DNA of 7,345 nucleotides from Fimenecus sp045631075 (GTDB taxonomy: Bacteria; Bacillota; Clostridia; Oscillospirales; Acutalibacteraceae). Under the pieces are notes generated by a model. That model was not told the origin of the DNA. It ran no database searches and saw nothing but the letters and a program-made list of their open reading frames with translations. The translations under genes and the position numbers were made by a program. Below are positions 1 through 7,142 of the stretch, one piece after another (positions within the stretch are counted from its first letter, which is position 1; the number at the start of each line of letters is the position of its first letter). The DNA is taken from contig JAZQUC010000056.1 in NCBI GenBank assembly GCA_045631075.1, positions 1-7,345 on the forward strand, in the 5' to 3' direction.

Positions 1-81
1 CCCCTACAATATTATTAATTTGGTTGGAATGTAGGGGCGATTCAAGAATCGCCCGAATAAAGTTACCATCACACTTTGGAA
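1..81. repeat. 81-bp direct repeat, left copy
   Basis: Bases 1-81 are identical, base for base, to 7265-7345. The repeat is not a gene. It contains the CCCCTAC end of one hairpin element (1-7), a 23-nt inter-element stretch (8-30), then the first hairpin and the 26-nt spacer of the next element (31-81). It stops exactly where the window ends on the right, so the true length of the shared sequence is unknown. Bases 1-8 and 30-37 are themselves an inverted repeat (CCCCTACA/TGTAGGGG). Confidence 0.97.
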
Positions 82-107
82 CGGGTCATTCGTGAATGAC
101 CCCTACA
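30..107. repeat. REPIN-like paired-hairpin element, complete
   Basis: Seen directly: an 78-bp unit bounded by TGTAGGGG (30-37) and CCCCTACA (100-107). Hairpin one has GTAG at 31-34, then a perfect 9-bp inverted repeat, 35-43 with 46-54, arm GGGCGATTC. Hairpin two is in the opposite orientation: 83-91 with 94-102, arm GGGTCATTC, followed by CTAC at 103-106. Between them is a 26-nt spacer (56-81) ending in TTTGGAA. Known: REP sequences mobilised by RAYT (TnpA-REP) transposases are hairpins preceded by GTAG or GGAG, and two in inverted orientation form a REPIN. Assignment to that class is inference from architecture; no transposase gene is in the window. It lies upstream of the operon promoter, outside the transcript. 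Confidence 0.75.
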
Positions 108-221
108 AGGTTTTTGTTTTGTTTTAATTTGATGTCATCCCCACAAATTATAATTTGAATTTTTGTTTGGTGATGGTGGGGTGGTGTATGGTTTTAACTT
201 GTGATTTCACTAACTAAACGG
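108..221. other. AT-rich upstream intergenic stretch, no gene
   Basis: No convincing gene, RNA or riboswitch was found here. The stretch begins with a T-rich run (111-127), contains a perfect 12-bp palindrome AAATTATAATTT (145-156), and a G-rich plus-strand segment around 169-190. CCCCAC at 139-144 can pair with GTGGGG at 176-181, but the pairing does not extend and is weak evidence of structure. Confidence 0.5.
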
Positions 222-250
222 TTGAAAAACTGCATAGACTATGATAAAAT
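222..250 (+). promoter_or_regulatory. Sigma-A type promoter for the five-gene operon
   Basis: A -35 box TTGAAA (222-227) and a -10 box TAAAAT (245-250) are separated by 17 nt. The -10 is preceded by TGA (242-244), an extended -10 TGn motif. The expected start of transcription is near 257, giving a short leader before the ATG at 280. No other comparably good promoter precedes the first gene and no operator-like dyad is evident. Experimental start mapping would settle it. Confidence 0.72.
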
Positions 251-279
251 AATTATTTAGAGAAAACTGAGGTATTCTT

Positions 280-960
280 ATGACAAAAAACGATATCAGA
301 AACCGAGAAAACATTGAATTTCACGAGAAAAACGGTGTTGAAATGCCTTATCATCAGGGTGTTATTATCGAAGAAAATGTGACAATCGGTAAGGGTACAA
401 AAATTCTTCCTAACACTATGATTTTTTCAGGTGTTACTATCGGTGAAAATTGTGTTATCGGTCCTGATACGCTTATAAAAGAAAGTACAATCGGGAATAA
501 TGTTAAGCTTAACTGTGTTCAATGCTATCAGTCAGAAATACTTGATGACGCTGATATTGGTCCTTTTGTTCATATAAGACCCAATTCGGTTATTGGTAAA
601 AATGTGCATTTAGGTAATTTCGTTGAAGTGAAGAACTCAAATATTGACGAAAACACAAAGGTTTCACATCTTACCTATGTTGGTGACTCAAATGTTGGTA
701 AAAGAGTCAATTTCGGTTGTGGTACTGTCACAGTAAATTATGACGGAAAGAATAAACACAGAACAACTATCGGTGACGATTGCTTTATAGGTTGCAACAC
801 AAATCTTGTTGCTCCCGTTACGCTTTGTGACGGTGCATATACGGCAGCAGGGTCAACAATTACAGAAAATGTGCCATCGGATTCACTTGGTATTGCAAGG
901 GCAAGGCAAGTAAACATAATCGGTTGGCGTGAGAGAAATAAAGACAGATTTAAAAAGTAA
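280..960 (+). CDS. Stand-alone GlmU C-terminal-type acetyltransferase (left-handed beta-helix)
   Basis: Predicted to acetylate glucosamine-1-phosphate with acetyl-CoA, the first of the two GlmU reactions leading to UDP-GlcNAc for peptidoglycan. The 226 residues correspond to the linker helix plus beta-helix domain of GlmU; the N-terminal uridyltransferase domain (about 230 residues with the LxAGxGTRM loop) is absent. Hexapeptide repeats run from about residue 27 to 200. The block 93-216 follows GlmU closely, and the active-site residues are kept: R100, K118, H130 (catalytic base in the family), Y133, N153-Y154, K159 and R207 correspond to E. coli R333, K351, H363, Y366, N386-Y387, K392 and R440. 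E. coli S405 is replaced by Cys172. The start is supported by TGAGG at 268-272, 7 nt upstream. First gene of the operon, in the place where Bacillus/Clostridium carry full glmU. The true substrate may differ; a second protein would be needed for uridylylation. Confidence 0.88.
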   Translation: MTKNDIRNRENIEFHEKNGVEMPYHQGVIIEENVTIGKGTKILPNTMIFSGVTIGENCVIGPDTLIKESTIGNNVKLNCVQCYQSEILDDADIGPFVHIRPNSVIGKNVHLGNFVEVKNSNIDENTKVSHLTYVGDSNVGKRVNFGCGTVTVNYDGKNKHRTTIGDDCFIGCNTNLVAPVTLCDGAYTAAGSTITENVPSDSLGIARARQVNIIGWRERNKDRFKK

Positions 961-970
961 AGGATAAATT

Positions 971-1585
971 ATGTTCAACAAATTTAGAAAACAGACTAAA
1001 ACAATGGCTACGGGTACACACGAGTTTCTTATTGTAGGGCTTGGTAACCCAGGTAGTAAATACACTATTACACGACACAACGCAGGATTTTTATGCCTTG
1101 ATGTGTTGGCTGAAAAATTCGGATTTAAAATCGACAGACTTAAATACAAATCTCTTATGGTTGATACTAACATCAACGGTCACCGTTGCATTGTTATGAA
1201 GCCACAGACATTTATGAATAACAGTGGTGAAGCAGTAAGAGAATGTGCTTCATTTTACAAAATTCCACCTGAAAGAGTTATTGTGATTTATGACGATATT
1301 TCTCTTGATGTTGGTAAGCTTCGTATCCGTAGAAAGGGTACTGACGGTGGTCACAACGGAATAAAGAGTATTATTTATCACCTTAATTCTGACCAATTCC
1401 CACGAATCAAGGTTGGTTGCGGTAAAAAGCCACATCCTGATTATGACCTTGCTGACTGGGTACTTTCAGAATTCAAAAAAGACGAGCAGAAGGCACTTTT
1501 ACCTGCACTTGAAAACGCGTGTAAGGCACTTGAGCTTATGCTTGATAACAATACAGAAAAGGCAATGAACTTATACAACAGTTAG
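971..1585 (+). CDS. pth: Peptidyl-tRNA hydrolase
   Basis: Cleaves the ester bond of peptidyl-tRNAs released from stalled ribosomes, recycling tRNA in the cytoplasm; normally essential. The family signature GLGNPG is at residues 23-28 and TRHNAGF at 34-40. Residues matching the E. coli active site are present: N26 (N10), H36 (H20), N83 in FMNNSG (N68), D108 (D93) and N129 in GGHNG (N114). The length, 204 residues, is slightly above the usual 185-195 because of a basic N-terminal extension of about 17 residues. The chosen start has AGGA at 961-964, 6 nt upstream; the alternative Met12 (ATG at 1004) has no ribosome binding site. It begins 10 nt after the acetyltransferase and ends 9 nt before mfd, matching the pth-mfd adjacency usual in Firmicutes. 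Confidence 0.97.
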   Translation: MFNKFRKQTKTMATGTHEFLIVGLGNPGSKYTITRHNAGFLCLDVLAEKFGFKIDRLKYKSLMVDTNINGHRCIVMKPQTFMNNSGEAVRECASFYKIPPERVIVIYDDISLDVGKLRIRRKGTDGGHNGIKSIIYHLNSDQFPRIKVGCGKKPHPDYDLADWVLSEFKKDEQKALLPALENACKALELMLDNNTEKAMNLYNS

Positions 1586-1594
1586 GTTAAAGTT

Positions 1595-4500
1595 ATGTCA
1601 GCATTTCTTGAAACAATTAAAAATTCAGCAGAATACAAGGGCGTTGAAAACAGTATTAAAAAGGGTTTTCTTCCGCAAGGTGTTTTAGGGTTAATTCCCG
1701 TAATGAAGGCACACATAATTTCTGCGTTAACAGGGGGTCTTGAAAAAAAGGCCCTTGTAGTCGTGCCTGATGACGCTACTGCAGTGCGACTTTGTGAGGA
1801 TTTAGGCACATTCGGTGTTTCTGCACTTCACTACCCTGCTCGTAGCCTTTCGTTTTACACAACAGATTCACAAAGCTATGAATATGAGCAAAAGAGAATC
1901 AAAGTGCTTCGTCGAATGCTCGATAACCGTTGTGATATAGTTGTGGCAAGTGCCGAAGGTGCACTTTCATATACTGTTCCACCTGAAATTTTAAAACAGA
2001 AAAGCGTTCTTCTTAAAAAAGACGAAGACACAACACTTGAAAATATTATTATGTCACTTAACTGTGCAGGCTACACAAGGGTTGACGCTGTTGAGGGCGT
2101 TGGTCAATTCTCGGTCCGTGGTGGTATCGTTGACTTTTTCTCACCTGATGACGAAGAGCCTGTGCGTATTGAATTATGGGGTGACACAGTTGATACAATG
2201 TGTCATTTTGATGTATCAACACAAAGACGAACAGTTAATATTGACGAAATTTTAATTGCTCCGTCAAAGGAAATTATAATTGACGATAATAATGAGCTTA
2301 TTGAAAAAATCGAAAAATTAGCATCTTCAATCCGTGGTAAAAAGACGGATATTATCCGTGAAAAATTATACGCAGATATTGACAGACTTAAAGGCGGTCT
2401 GTCCGTTGGCTCTGCCGATAAATATTTACCGCTGATTTATTCTCCTGCTACAATTTTTGACTATGCAAAGGATTATCTTCTTTTTGCAGTTGAAACAGGC
2501 GGAATAAAAGAAAAAGTGTCTTCTTCACAAAAGCTTTTACTTGAAGATATCAAGGCTTGTGTTGAAGAAGGAACACTTTGTAAGGGACTTGACAAATTCT
2601 GCCTTACTTTTAATGAATTGGTAGAAAAATATCAGGAATTTGGTGCAACATATATTGATAATTTTGCAAGAGGCAGTTTTGATACTCCTGTAAAGAGTCT
2701 TACCACATTCAACGGAAACACCTTACCTGTATGGAACGGAAAACTCGATGTACTTATGGAAGACATAAAGCCTGTCAACACAAACGACAGCACAGTTGTG
2801 GTGTTTGCAGGTACTGAAAAAAGTGCAAAAAATCTTGCAGATGCTTTGGAAGACGAGAATTTTGTTTCAGTTTATTTTTCACAAATTCCTGTAAAATTCC
2901 CAAAAGGTGCAATCTGTGTTCTTGCAGGTTCACTTTCTTCAGGTTTTTCATACAGAAACGAAAAATTGTATGTTTTCACATACTCAAAAATATATCAATC
3001 TACTTCTCGCAAGAGAAAAACAGGCTTTAAGGCAAGGGATACAATTCACTCACTTGATGAAATCAAAAAGGGTGATTATATTGTACACGCAGTTCACGGT
3101 ATCGGTATTTTTGACGGTGTTACACAACTTGAAGCCAACAAAATCATAAAGGATTACATCAAAATCAAGTATGCAAAAAGTGACGTGCTTTATGTTCCTG
3201 TTACTGAGCTTGATTTGGTATCGAAATATATAGGACCGCACGAAGATGACGGCAAGGCACTTAAGCTTAACCGTCTTGGCGGTGGTGAATGGGAAAAGAC
3301 AAGAAGCAAGGTCCGTACTGCCGTTAAGGATATGGCTGACCAACTCATAAAGCTTTATTCACAACGACTTCACAGTGAAGGTTATGCATTCTCACCTGAT
3401 ATTGATATGCAAAGGGATTTTGAACGCAGATTCCCATATGAAGAAACAGGTGACCAGTTACGAAGCATTGACGAAATCAAAAGTGATATGGAAAAATCAT
3501 ATCCTATGGACAGACTTCTTTGTGGTGACGTTGGTTTTGGTAAAACCGAAGTGGCTTTGCGTGCAGTTTTCAAATGTATTGCAGACGGAAAACAATGTGC
3601 GATTTTAGTACCAACTACAATTCTTGCATTACAGCATTACCAGACAATCCTTAAACGATTTGACGGCTTCCCAATTGAAGCGGAAATGCTTTCCCGTTTC
3701 CGTACACCAACACAACGGGAAAAAATTATAAAAAGAGTCAATGCAGGTTTTGTTGATATTATCGTTGGTACACATTCACTTATATCCAAAAAAGTCAAGT
3801 TTAAAGATTTAGGTCTTTTGATTGTTGACGAAGAACAGCGTTTCGGTGTTGCACAGAAAGAAAAACTTAAAGAGCTATTCCCTGGTGTTGATGTGCTTAC
3901 ATTATCTGCTACACCAATTCCACGAACACTTAATATGGCAATGTCGGGAATTCGTGATATGTCCGTAATTGAAGAAGCACCGTCTGACCGCTCACCTGTT
4001 CAGACTTATGTTGTTGAACACAATATGCCACTTCTTTGTGAAGCTATGGAAAAAGAGCTTCGTCGTGGTGGTCAGGTTTATTTCCTGCACAACAGAGTTG
4101 ACACAATTGATGGTGTTGCGAATCAGATTCAGGAGCAATTACCTGATGCTCGGATTTCTGTTGCTCACGGCAAAATGAACGAAGAACAGTTAAGTGACAT
4201 CTGGCGTGACCTTATGGATGGTGAAATCGACATTCTTGTTTGTACTACCATTATCGAAACAGGTGTTGATGTGCCAAATGCCAATACTTTAATTATTGAA
4301 GATGCTGACAAATTAGGACTTGCACAGCTTCATCAGTTGCGTGGTCGAGTTGGTCGAAGTGCAAGACGAGCAAGTGCATATCTTACTTATAAGCGTGACA
4401 AAAATCTTTCGGAAATTGCGTATAAACGATTACAAGCAATCCGTGAATATACTGAATTCGGTTCGGGCTTTAAAATTGCTATGCGTGACCTTGAAATCCG

Positions 4501-5068
4501 CGGTGCAGGTAACTTACTCGGTGCACAACAGCACGGTCATCTTGCATCCGTTGGTTACGATATGTATATGAAGCTTTTAGGTGAAGCAATAAGTCAGCAA
4601 AAGGGTGAAAAGCCAAAGGAAAAAGAGTGTCTTATTGACCTTCAGATTAACGCTCACATTCCTGAAAAATATATTTCTGCACTTCAGCAACGACTCTCAA
4701 TTTACCGACGAATTGCGGATATCCGTTCATTTCAGGACGCAGAAGATGTCCGTGACGAGCTTCGTGACCGTTACGGTGATATTCCACCATCAGTTGAGGG
4801 ACTTATTGAGGTTTCACTTTGCAGAAATACTGCTGCTTCCCTTGGAATTTACGAAATCGGTCAGCGTGGTGACATACTCTATCTTTACTGTGAAGAAATC
4901 AACACAGCTTTGGTGCTTGATATTTCTTCTGTGCTTCGTGGTCGTGTGGGACTTACAAAGACCGGTAAAAAGAGTATCAACATCAAGAAAAAGGATGGTC
5001 AGGATTCTCTTGACACACTTAAAGAAATATTTACAGCAGTTGAAAGTACAAGGATTGATACAAAATGA
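1595..5068 (+). CDS. mfd: Transcription-repair coupling factor Mfd
   Basis: An ATP-driven DNA translocase that displaces RNA polymerase stalled at lesions and recruits UvrA, coupling nucleotide excision repair to transcription. At 1157 residues it is full length (E. coli Mfd is 1148). Domains in order: UvrB-homologous N-terminal region to about 350 with the QFSVRGGIVDFF segment at 171-182; middle domain; CarD-like RNA polymerase interaction domain at about 490-547; RecG-like helicase lobes with Walker A GDVGFGKT (644-651), DEEQ box (745-748), SAT (771-773), ETGVD (888-892) and QLRGRVGR (914-921); translocation-in-RecG motif around 964-976; TRCF C-terminal domain from about 1010. All motifs are intact with no frameshift. 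The ribosome site is weak: AGG at 1584-1586, overlapping the pth stop, suggests translation coupled to pth. Confidence 0.99.
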   Translation: MSAFLETIKNSAEYKGVENSIKKGFLPQGVLGLIPVMKAHIISALTGGLEKKALVVVPDDATAVRLCEDLGTFGVSALHYPARSLSFYTTDSQSYEYEQKRIKVLRRMLDNRCDIVVASAEGALSYTVPPEILKQKSVLLKKDEDTTLENIIMSLNCAGYTRVDAVEGVGQFSVRGGIVDFFSPDDEEPVRIELWGDTVDTMCHFDVSTQRRTVNIDEILIAPSKEIIIDDNNELIEKIEKLASSIRGKKTDIIREKLYADIDRLKGGLSVGSADKYLPLIYSPATIFDYAKDYLLFAVETGGIKEKVSSSQKLLLEDIKACVEEGTLCKGLDKFCLTFNELVEKYQEFGATYIDNFARGSFDTPVKSLTTFNGNTLPVWNGKLDVLMEDIKPVNTNDSTVVVFAGTEKSAKNLADALEDENFVSVYFSQIPVKFPKGAICVLAGSLSSGFSYRNEKLYVFTYSKIYQSTSRKRKTGFKARDTIHSLDEIKKGDYIVHAVHGIGIFDGVTQLEANKIIKDYIKIKYAKSDVLYVPVTELDLVSKYIGPHEDDGKALKLNRLGGGEWEKTRSKVRTAVKDMADQLIKLYSQRLHSEGYAFSPDIDMQRDFERRFPYEETGDQLRSIDEIKSDMEKSYPMDRLLCGDVGFGKTEVALRAVFKCIADGKQCAILVPTTILALQHYQTILKRFDGFPIEAEMLSRFRTPTQREKIIKRVNAGFVDIIVGTHSLISKKVKFKDLGLLIVDEEQRFGVAQKEKLKELFPGVDVLTLSATPIPRTLNMAMSGIRDMSVIEEAPSDRSPVQTYVVEHNMPLLCEAMEKELRRGGQVYFLHNRVDTIDGVANQIQEQLPDARISVAHGKMNEEQLSDIWRDLMDGEIDILVCTTIIETGVDVPNANTLIIEDADKLGLAQLHQLRGRVGRSARRASAYLTYKRDKNLSEIAYKRLQAIREYTEFGSGFKIAMRDLEIRGAGNLLGAQQHGHLASVGYDMYMKLLGEAISQQKGEKPKEKECLIDLQINAHIPEKYISALQQRLSIYRRIADIRSFQDAEDVRDELRDRYGDIPPSVEGLIEVSLCRNTAASLGIYEIGQRGDILYLYCEEINTALVLDISSVLRGRVGLTKTGKKSINIKKKDGQDSLDTLKEIFTAVESTRIDTK

Positions 5069-5751
5069 TTGGAACAATAGTTAATACTGCCACTATTCTT
5101 ACGGGAAGTGTTATCGGCAGTTTGCTAAAAAAAGGTATTAAAGAAAAATATACAAGCTGTCTTATGAATGCAATGGGACTTGCAGCGGCAGGTATCGGTA
5201 TAAATTCTGTTGTACAGAATATGCCAAACAGCAAATATCCCGTTTTGTTTATTGTAAGCCTTGCATTGGGTTCACTTTTCGGCAATATGATTGATTTGGA
5301 CAAGCGTTTTAATGCCCTTACAGAGAAAAAAGGTAAAAGCGAGTTGGGAAAAGGACTTTCAACTGCAATTCTTCTTTTCTGTATTGGTAGTTTGTCGATT
5401 TTAGGTTCTATCAATTCAGCACTCAACAACGACCATACATATCTTTTTACAAATGCAACACTTGACTTTGTTACAAGTATGGTTTTAGCATCAACATACG
5501 GAATAGGAATAGCACTTGCAGCGCCTGTGCTTTTCTGTTGGCAAGGCAGTATTTATTTACTCGCAAAATTTTTAGGTGAGTTTATGAGTCCTGAGCTTAT
5601 GTGTGAAATCAGCGTTGTTGGTGGATTCTTAATCGCATCATCAGGTCTTGCAATTCTGAACATTAAGAACTTAAAGACACTTAATATGTTACCTGCGCTC
5701 TTGATTCCACCTGTGTGGTTTGTTATAATGTGGTTAATTTCATTGATATAA
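5065..5751 (+). CDS. DUF554 family integral membrane protein
   Basis: A 228-residue, very hydrophobic protein recognisable as DUF554 (the family of B. subtilis YdfK and E. coli YqgA), whose function is not established. Family hallmarks are the opening GTIVNTATILTGSVIGSLL, the FCIGSLSILGSI segment (105-116), the LDFVTSMVLASTYGIG segment (133-148) and the WQGSIYLLA stretch (159-167). About seven membrane segments are predicted by eye: 2-21, 33-50, 58-77, 97-119, 131-150, 151-170 or 182-198, and 207-228. The ATG overlaps the mfd stop (ATGA), and AAGGA at 5050-5054 sits 10 nt upstream, so translation is coupled to mfd. The neighbouring phosphoesterase is also membrane-located; whether the two cooperate is unknown. 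Confidence 0.9.
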   Translation: MIGTIVNTATILTGSVIGSLLKKGIKEKYTSCLMNAMGLAAAGIGINSVVQNMPNSKYPVLFIVSLALGSLFGNMIDLDKRFNALTEKKGKSELGKGLSTAILLFCIGSLSILGSINSALNNDHTYLFTNATLDFVTSMVLASTYGIGIALAAPVLFCWQGSIYLLAKFLGEFMSPELMCEISVVGGFLIASSGLAILNIKNLKTLNMLPALLIPPVWFVIMWLISLI

Positions 5752-5767
5752 AGAGAGGAAGTTTATT

Positions 5768-7042
5768 ATGAAAGCAAAGAAATTTTTTAAAGGCTTAGCA
5801 AAGGTTTTAGCAATCTTTTTATGCATCTGTCTTGTTATCGGTTGCGTAAACTTTGTTGTAAACAAGATTTATAACAAGAACAAAATCGCATATGCAGCAT
5901 CATTTGAGGCTGTTGAAATTGAAAATCAGTTAGTACCCCAAAAGGACGAAAACGGTAACTGGACATTTACTACTGACCGTGAATTAAAAATTATGCACCT
6001 TACTGACATTCACCTTGGCGGTGGCTGGCTTTCAGGTAAAATGGACACGATGGCACTTAACGCAGTTGCACAGATGATTCGTGTTGAAAAGCCTGACCTT
6101 GTTATTGCTACTGGTGATATCGCATATCCTGCACCTTATGAAACAATGTCACTTAACAACCTTCCACCTCACACAGCTTTTGCAACACTTATGGAAAGCC
6201 TTGGTGTTTACTGGATTCCTACTTTTGGTAACCACGACTCTGAATTCTACAGTCCTTATGACAGAGAAGCAATTTCTGAATTTTACAGTAACCCTGACTT
6301 CAAATACTGTTTATATCAGGATGACGACAACGGCATCTATGGTTGTGGTAACAGCGTTATCAATGTTAAAAATTCACAGGGAATTATCACTCAGTCACTT
6401 TTTGTAATTGACTCTAACGCATACACAGGTGACGGTCTTATTGATATGCTTGCGTGGGAATATGACAACATTCACGAGGACCAGGTACAGTGGTACAAAA
6501 CAACTGTAGAAGGCAACAAGGAATATAACAAAAACCTTATTGCTACTATGGAAAACAGTGATGAGCTTATGGAAAAATTTGGTGAGCTTAACACATTACT
6601 CTTCTTCCATATTCCTATTGCTGAATACGGTGATGCTTGGTTTGAATATTTAAACAACGGTTACAAAGATACAGAAGATGCAAAGCTTATCTATGGTACT
6701 GCAGGTGAATCAGGTGATGTTGTTTACAGCAGTGACCTTCCTGACGAGCTTTTCGAAACAATGTTAGAGGTTGGTGGCAAACACGGTACTTTCGTTGGTC
6801 ACGACCATGTAAACAACTTCTCAATGGAATATAAGGGTATTCGTCTTACATACGGTATGAGTATTGACTACCTTGCATATCTTCGAATTCACAAGCTTGG
6901 CTCACAGCGTGGCTGTACAATGATTACAGTAAATCCTGACGGCACATTCGAACAGGTTGCTGAAAATTATTATCAGGACAAATACGACCACGAAGCACGC
7001 GAAGAAGTTACAATGCAGGTGCTTAACGAAGACCACAAATAA
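5768..7042 (+). CDS. Membrane-anchored calcineurin-like metallophosphoesterase
   Basis: A 424-residue member of the calcineurin-like phosphoesterase superfamily (PF00149). A basic start and one hydrophobic segment (about 13-33) suggest an N-terminal anchor with the catalytic domain outside the cell; AYA-A at 41-44 is a possible but poor signal peptidase site. All five metal-binding blocks are present in order: DIH (80-82), GD (116-117), GNHD (154-157), H281 and GHDH (344-347). The contexts FFHIPIAEY (279-287) and GHDHVNNF resemble the Dcr2/purple acid phosphatase 29-like group, as recalled from family motifs, so a phosphomonoesterase is likely; the substrate cannot be read. GAGAGGAAG (5753-5761) is the strongest ribosome site in the window. 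Asn codons are 25 AAC to 5 AAT, against 10 to 15 in the first gene, suggesting higher expression. Last gene, 16 nt after DUF554 and just before the terminator. Confidence 0.9.
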   Translation: MKAKKFFKGLAKVLAIFLCICLVIGCVNFVVNKIYNKNKIAYAASFEAVEIENQLVPQKDENGNWTFTTDRELKIMHLTDIHLGGGWLSGKMDTMALNAVAQMIRVEKPDLVIATGDIAYPAPYETMSLNNLPPHTAFATLMESLGVYWIPTFGNHDSEFYSPYDREAISEFYSNPDFKYCLYQDDDNGIYGCGNSVINVKNSQGIITQSLFVIDSNAYTGDGLIDMLAWEYDNIHEDQVQWYKTTVEGNKEYNKNLIATMENSDELMEKFGELNTLLFFHIPIAEYGDAWFEYLNNGYKDTEDAKLIYGTAGESGDVVYSSDLPDELFETMLEVGGKHGTFVGHDHVNNFSMEYKGIRLTYGMSIDYLAYLRIHKLGSQRGCTMITVNPDGTFEQVAENYYQDKYDHEAREEVTMQVLNEDHK

Positions 7043-7052
7043 ACTGAATAAT

Positions 7053-7086
7053 AAAAAAGGAGCCTTCCATACGGAGGCTCTTTTTT
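7053..7086. terminator. Intrinsic (rho-independent) terminator, possibly bidirectional
   Basis: The stem pairs GAGCCTTC (7060-7067) with GGAGGCTC (7073-7080), with one G-U pair and a 5-nt loop, followed by six T at 7081-7086. An A-run at 7053-7058 precedes the stem, so it could also act on the minus strand. It begins 10 nt after the phosphoesterase stop codon and closes the operon. Confidence 0.95.
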
Positions 7087-7114
7087 GTTGGTGAGTTGGA
7101 GTTTGTCGGGTAAA

Positions 7115-7142
7115 TGCAGAATGCAGAATTCAGAATGCAGAA
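7115..7142. repeat. Heptamer tandem repeat, 4 copies
   Basis: Four head-to-tail 7-mers: TGCAGAA, TGCAGAA, TTCAGAA, TGCAGAA, followed by a degenerate TTAAGGA (7143-7149). It lies between the terminator and the hairpin elements and encodes nothing evident. The third copy creates a GAATTC-like palindrome with its neighbour. Similar strings occur, as I recall, between genes of gut Clostridia, but I cannot confirm this here. Confidence 0.85.

Larger units (their letters stand above)
222..7086 (+). other. Predicted five-gene operon
   Basis: All five genes lie on the plus strand with gaps of 10, 9, -4 and 16 nt. One promoter precedes them and one intrinsic terminator follows; I saw no terminator hairpin in the junctions between genes. 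The first three keep part of the Bacillus/Clostridium glmU-prs-pth-mfd order but prs is missing. An internal promoter inside a coding region cannot be excluded by eye. Confidence 0.75.

Noticed and set aside
1..107. Possible CRISPR-like repeat
   Set aside because: The hairpins differ in sequence and alternate in orientation, the spacers do not carry unique 30-40-nt inserts, and no cas genes are nearby.
83..127. Hairpin plus T-run as an intrinsic terminator for an upstream gene
   Set aside because: The T-run starts at 111, 8 nt after the stem ends, and the hairpin is fully explained as half of the repeat element.
139..181. CCCCAC/GTGGGG pairing as a riboswitch or attenuator
   Set aside because: Only 6 bp pair over a 31-nt loop and the region lies upstream of the predicted transcription start.
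240..245. TATGAT as the -10 box of the operon promoter
   Set aside because: It is only 12 nt from TTGAAA; TAAAAT at 245-250 gives 17 nt and an extended TGn motif.
883..1176. Reverse-strand open frame at the acetyltransferase/pth junction
   Set aside because: It is antisense to the conserved pth N-terminus, with no start signal or recognisable product.
4605..5084. Plus-strand open frame of 159 codons inside mfd
   Set aside because: It lies in another frame of the Mfd C-terminal domain, whose own frame is intact and conserved; the alternative product resembles nothing known.
5031..5429. Reverse-strand open frame across the mfd/DUF554 junction
   Set aside because: It is antisense to two recognised proteins, has no family resemblance and no ribosome site, and is a by-product of their coding sequence.
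5768..5866. Lipoprotein signal in the phosphoesterase (VIGC, Cys26)
   Set aside because: The hydrophobic segment continues past the cysteine (VNFVV) and the -3 residue is Val rather than Leu, so a membrane anchor fits better.
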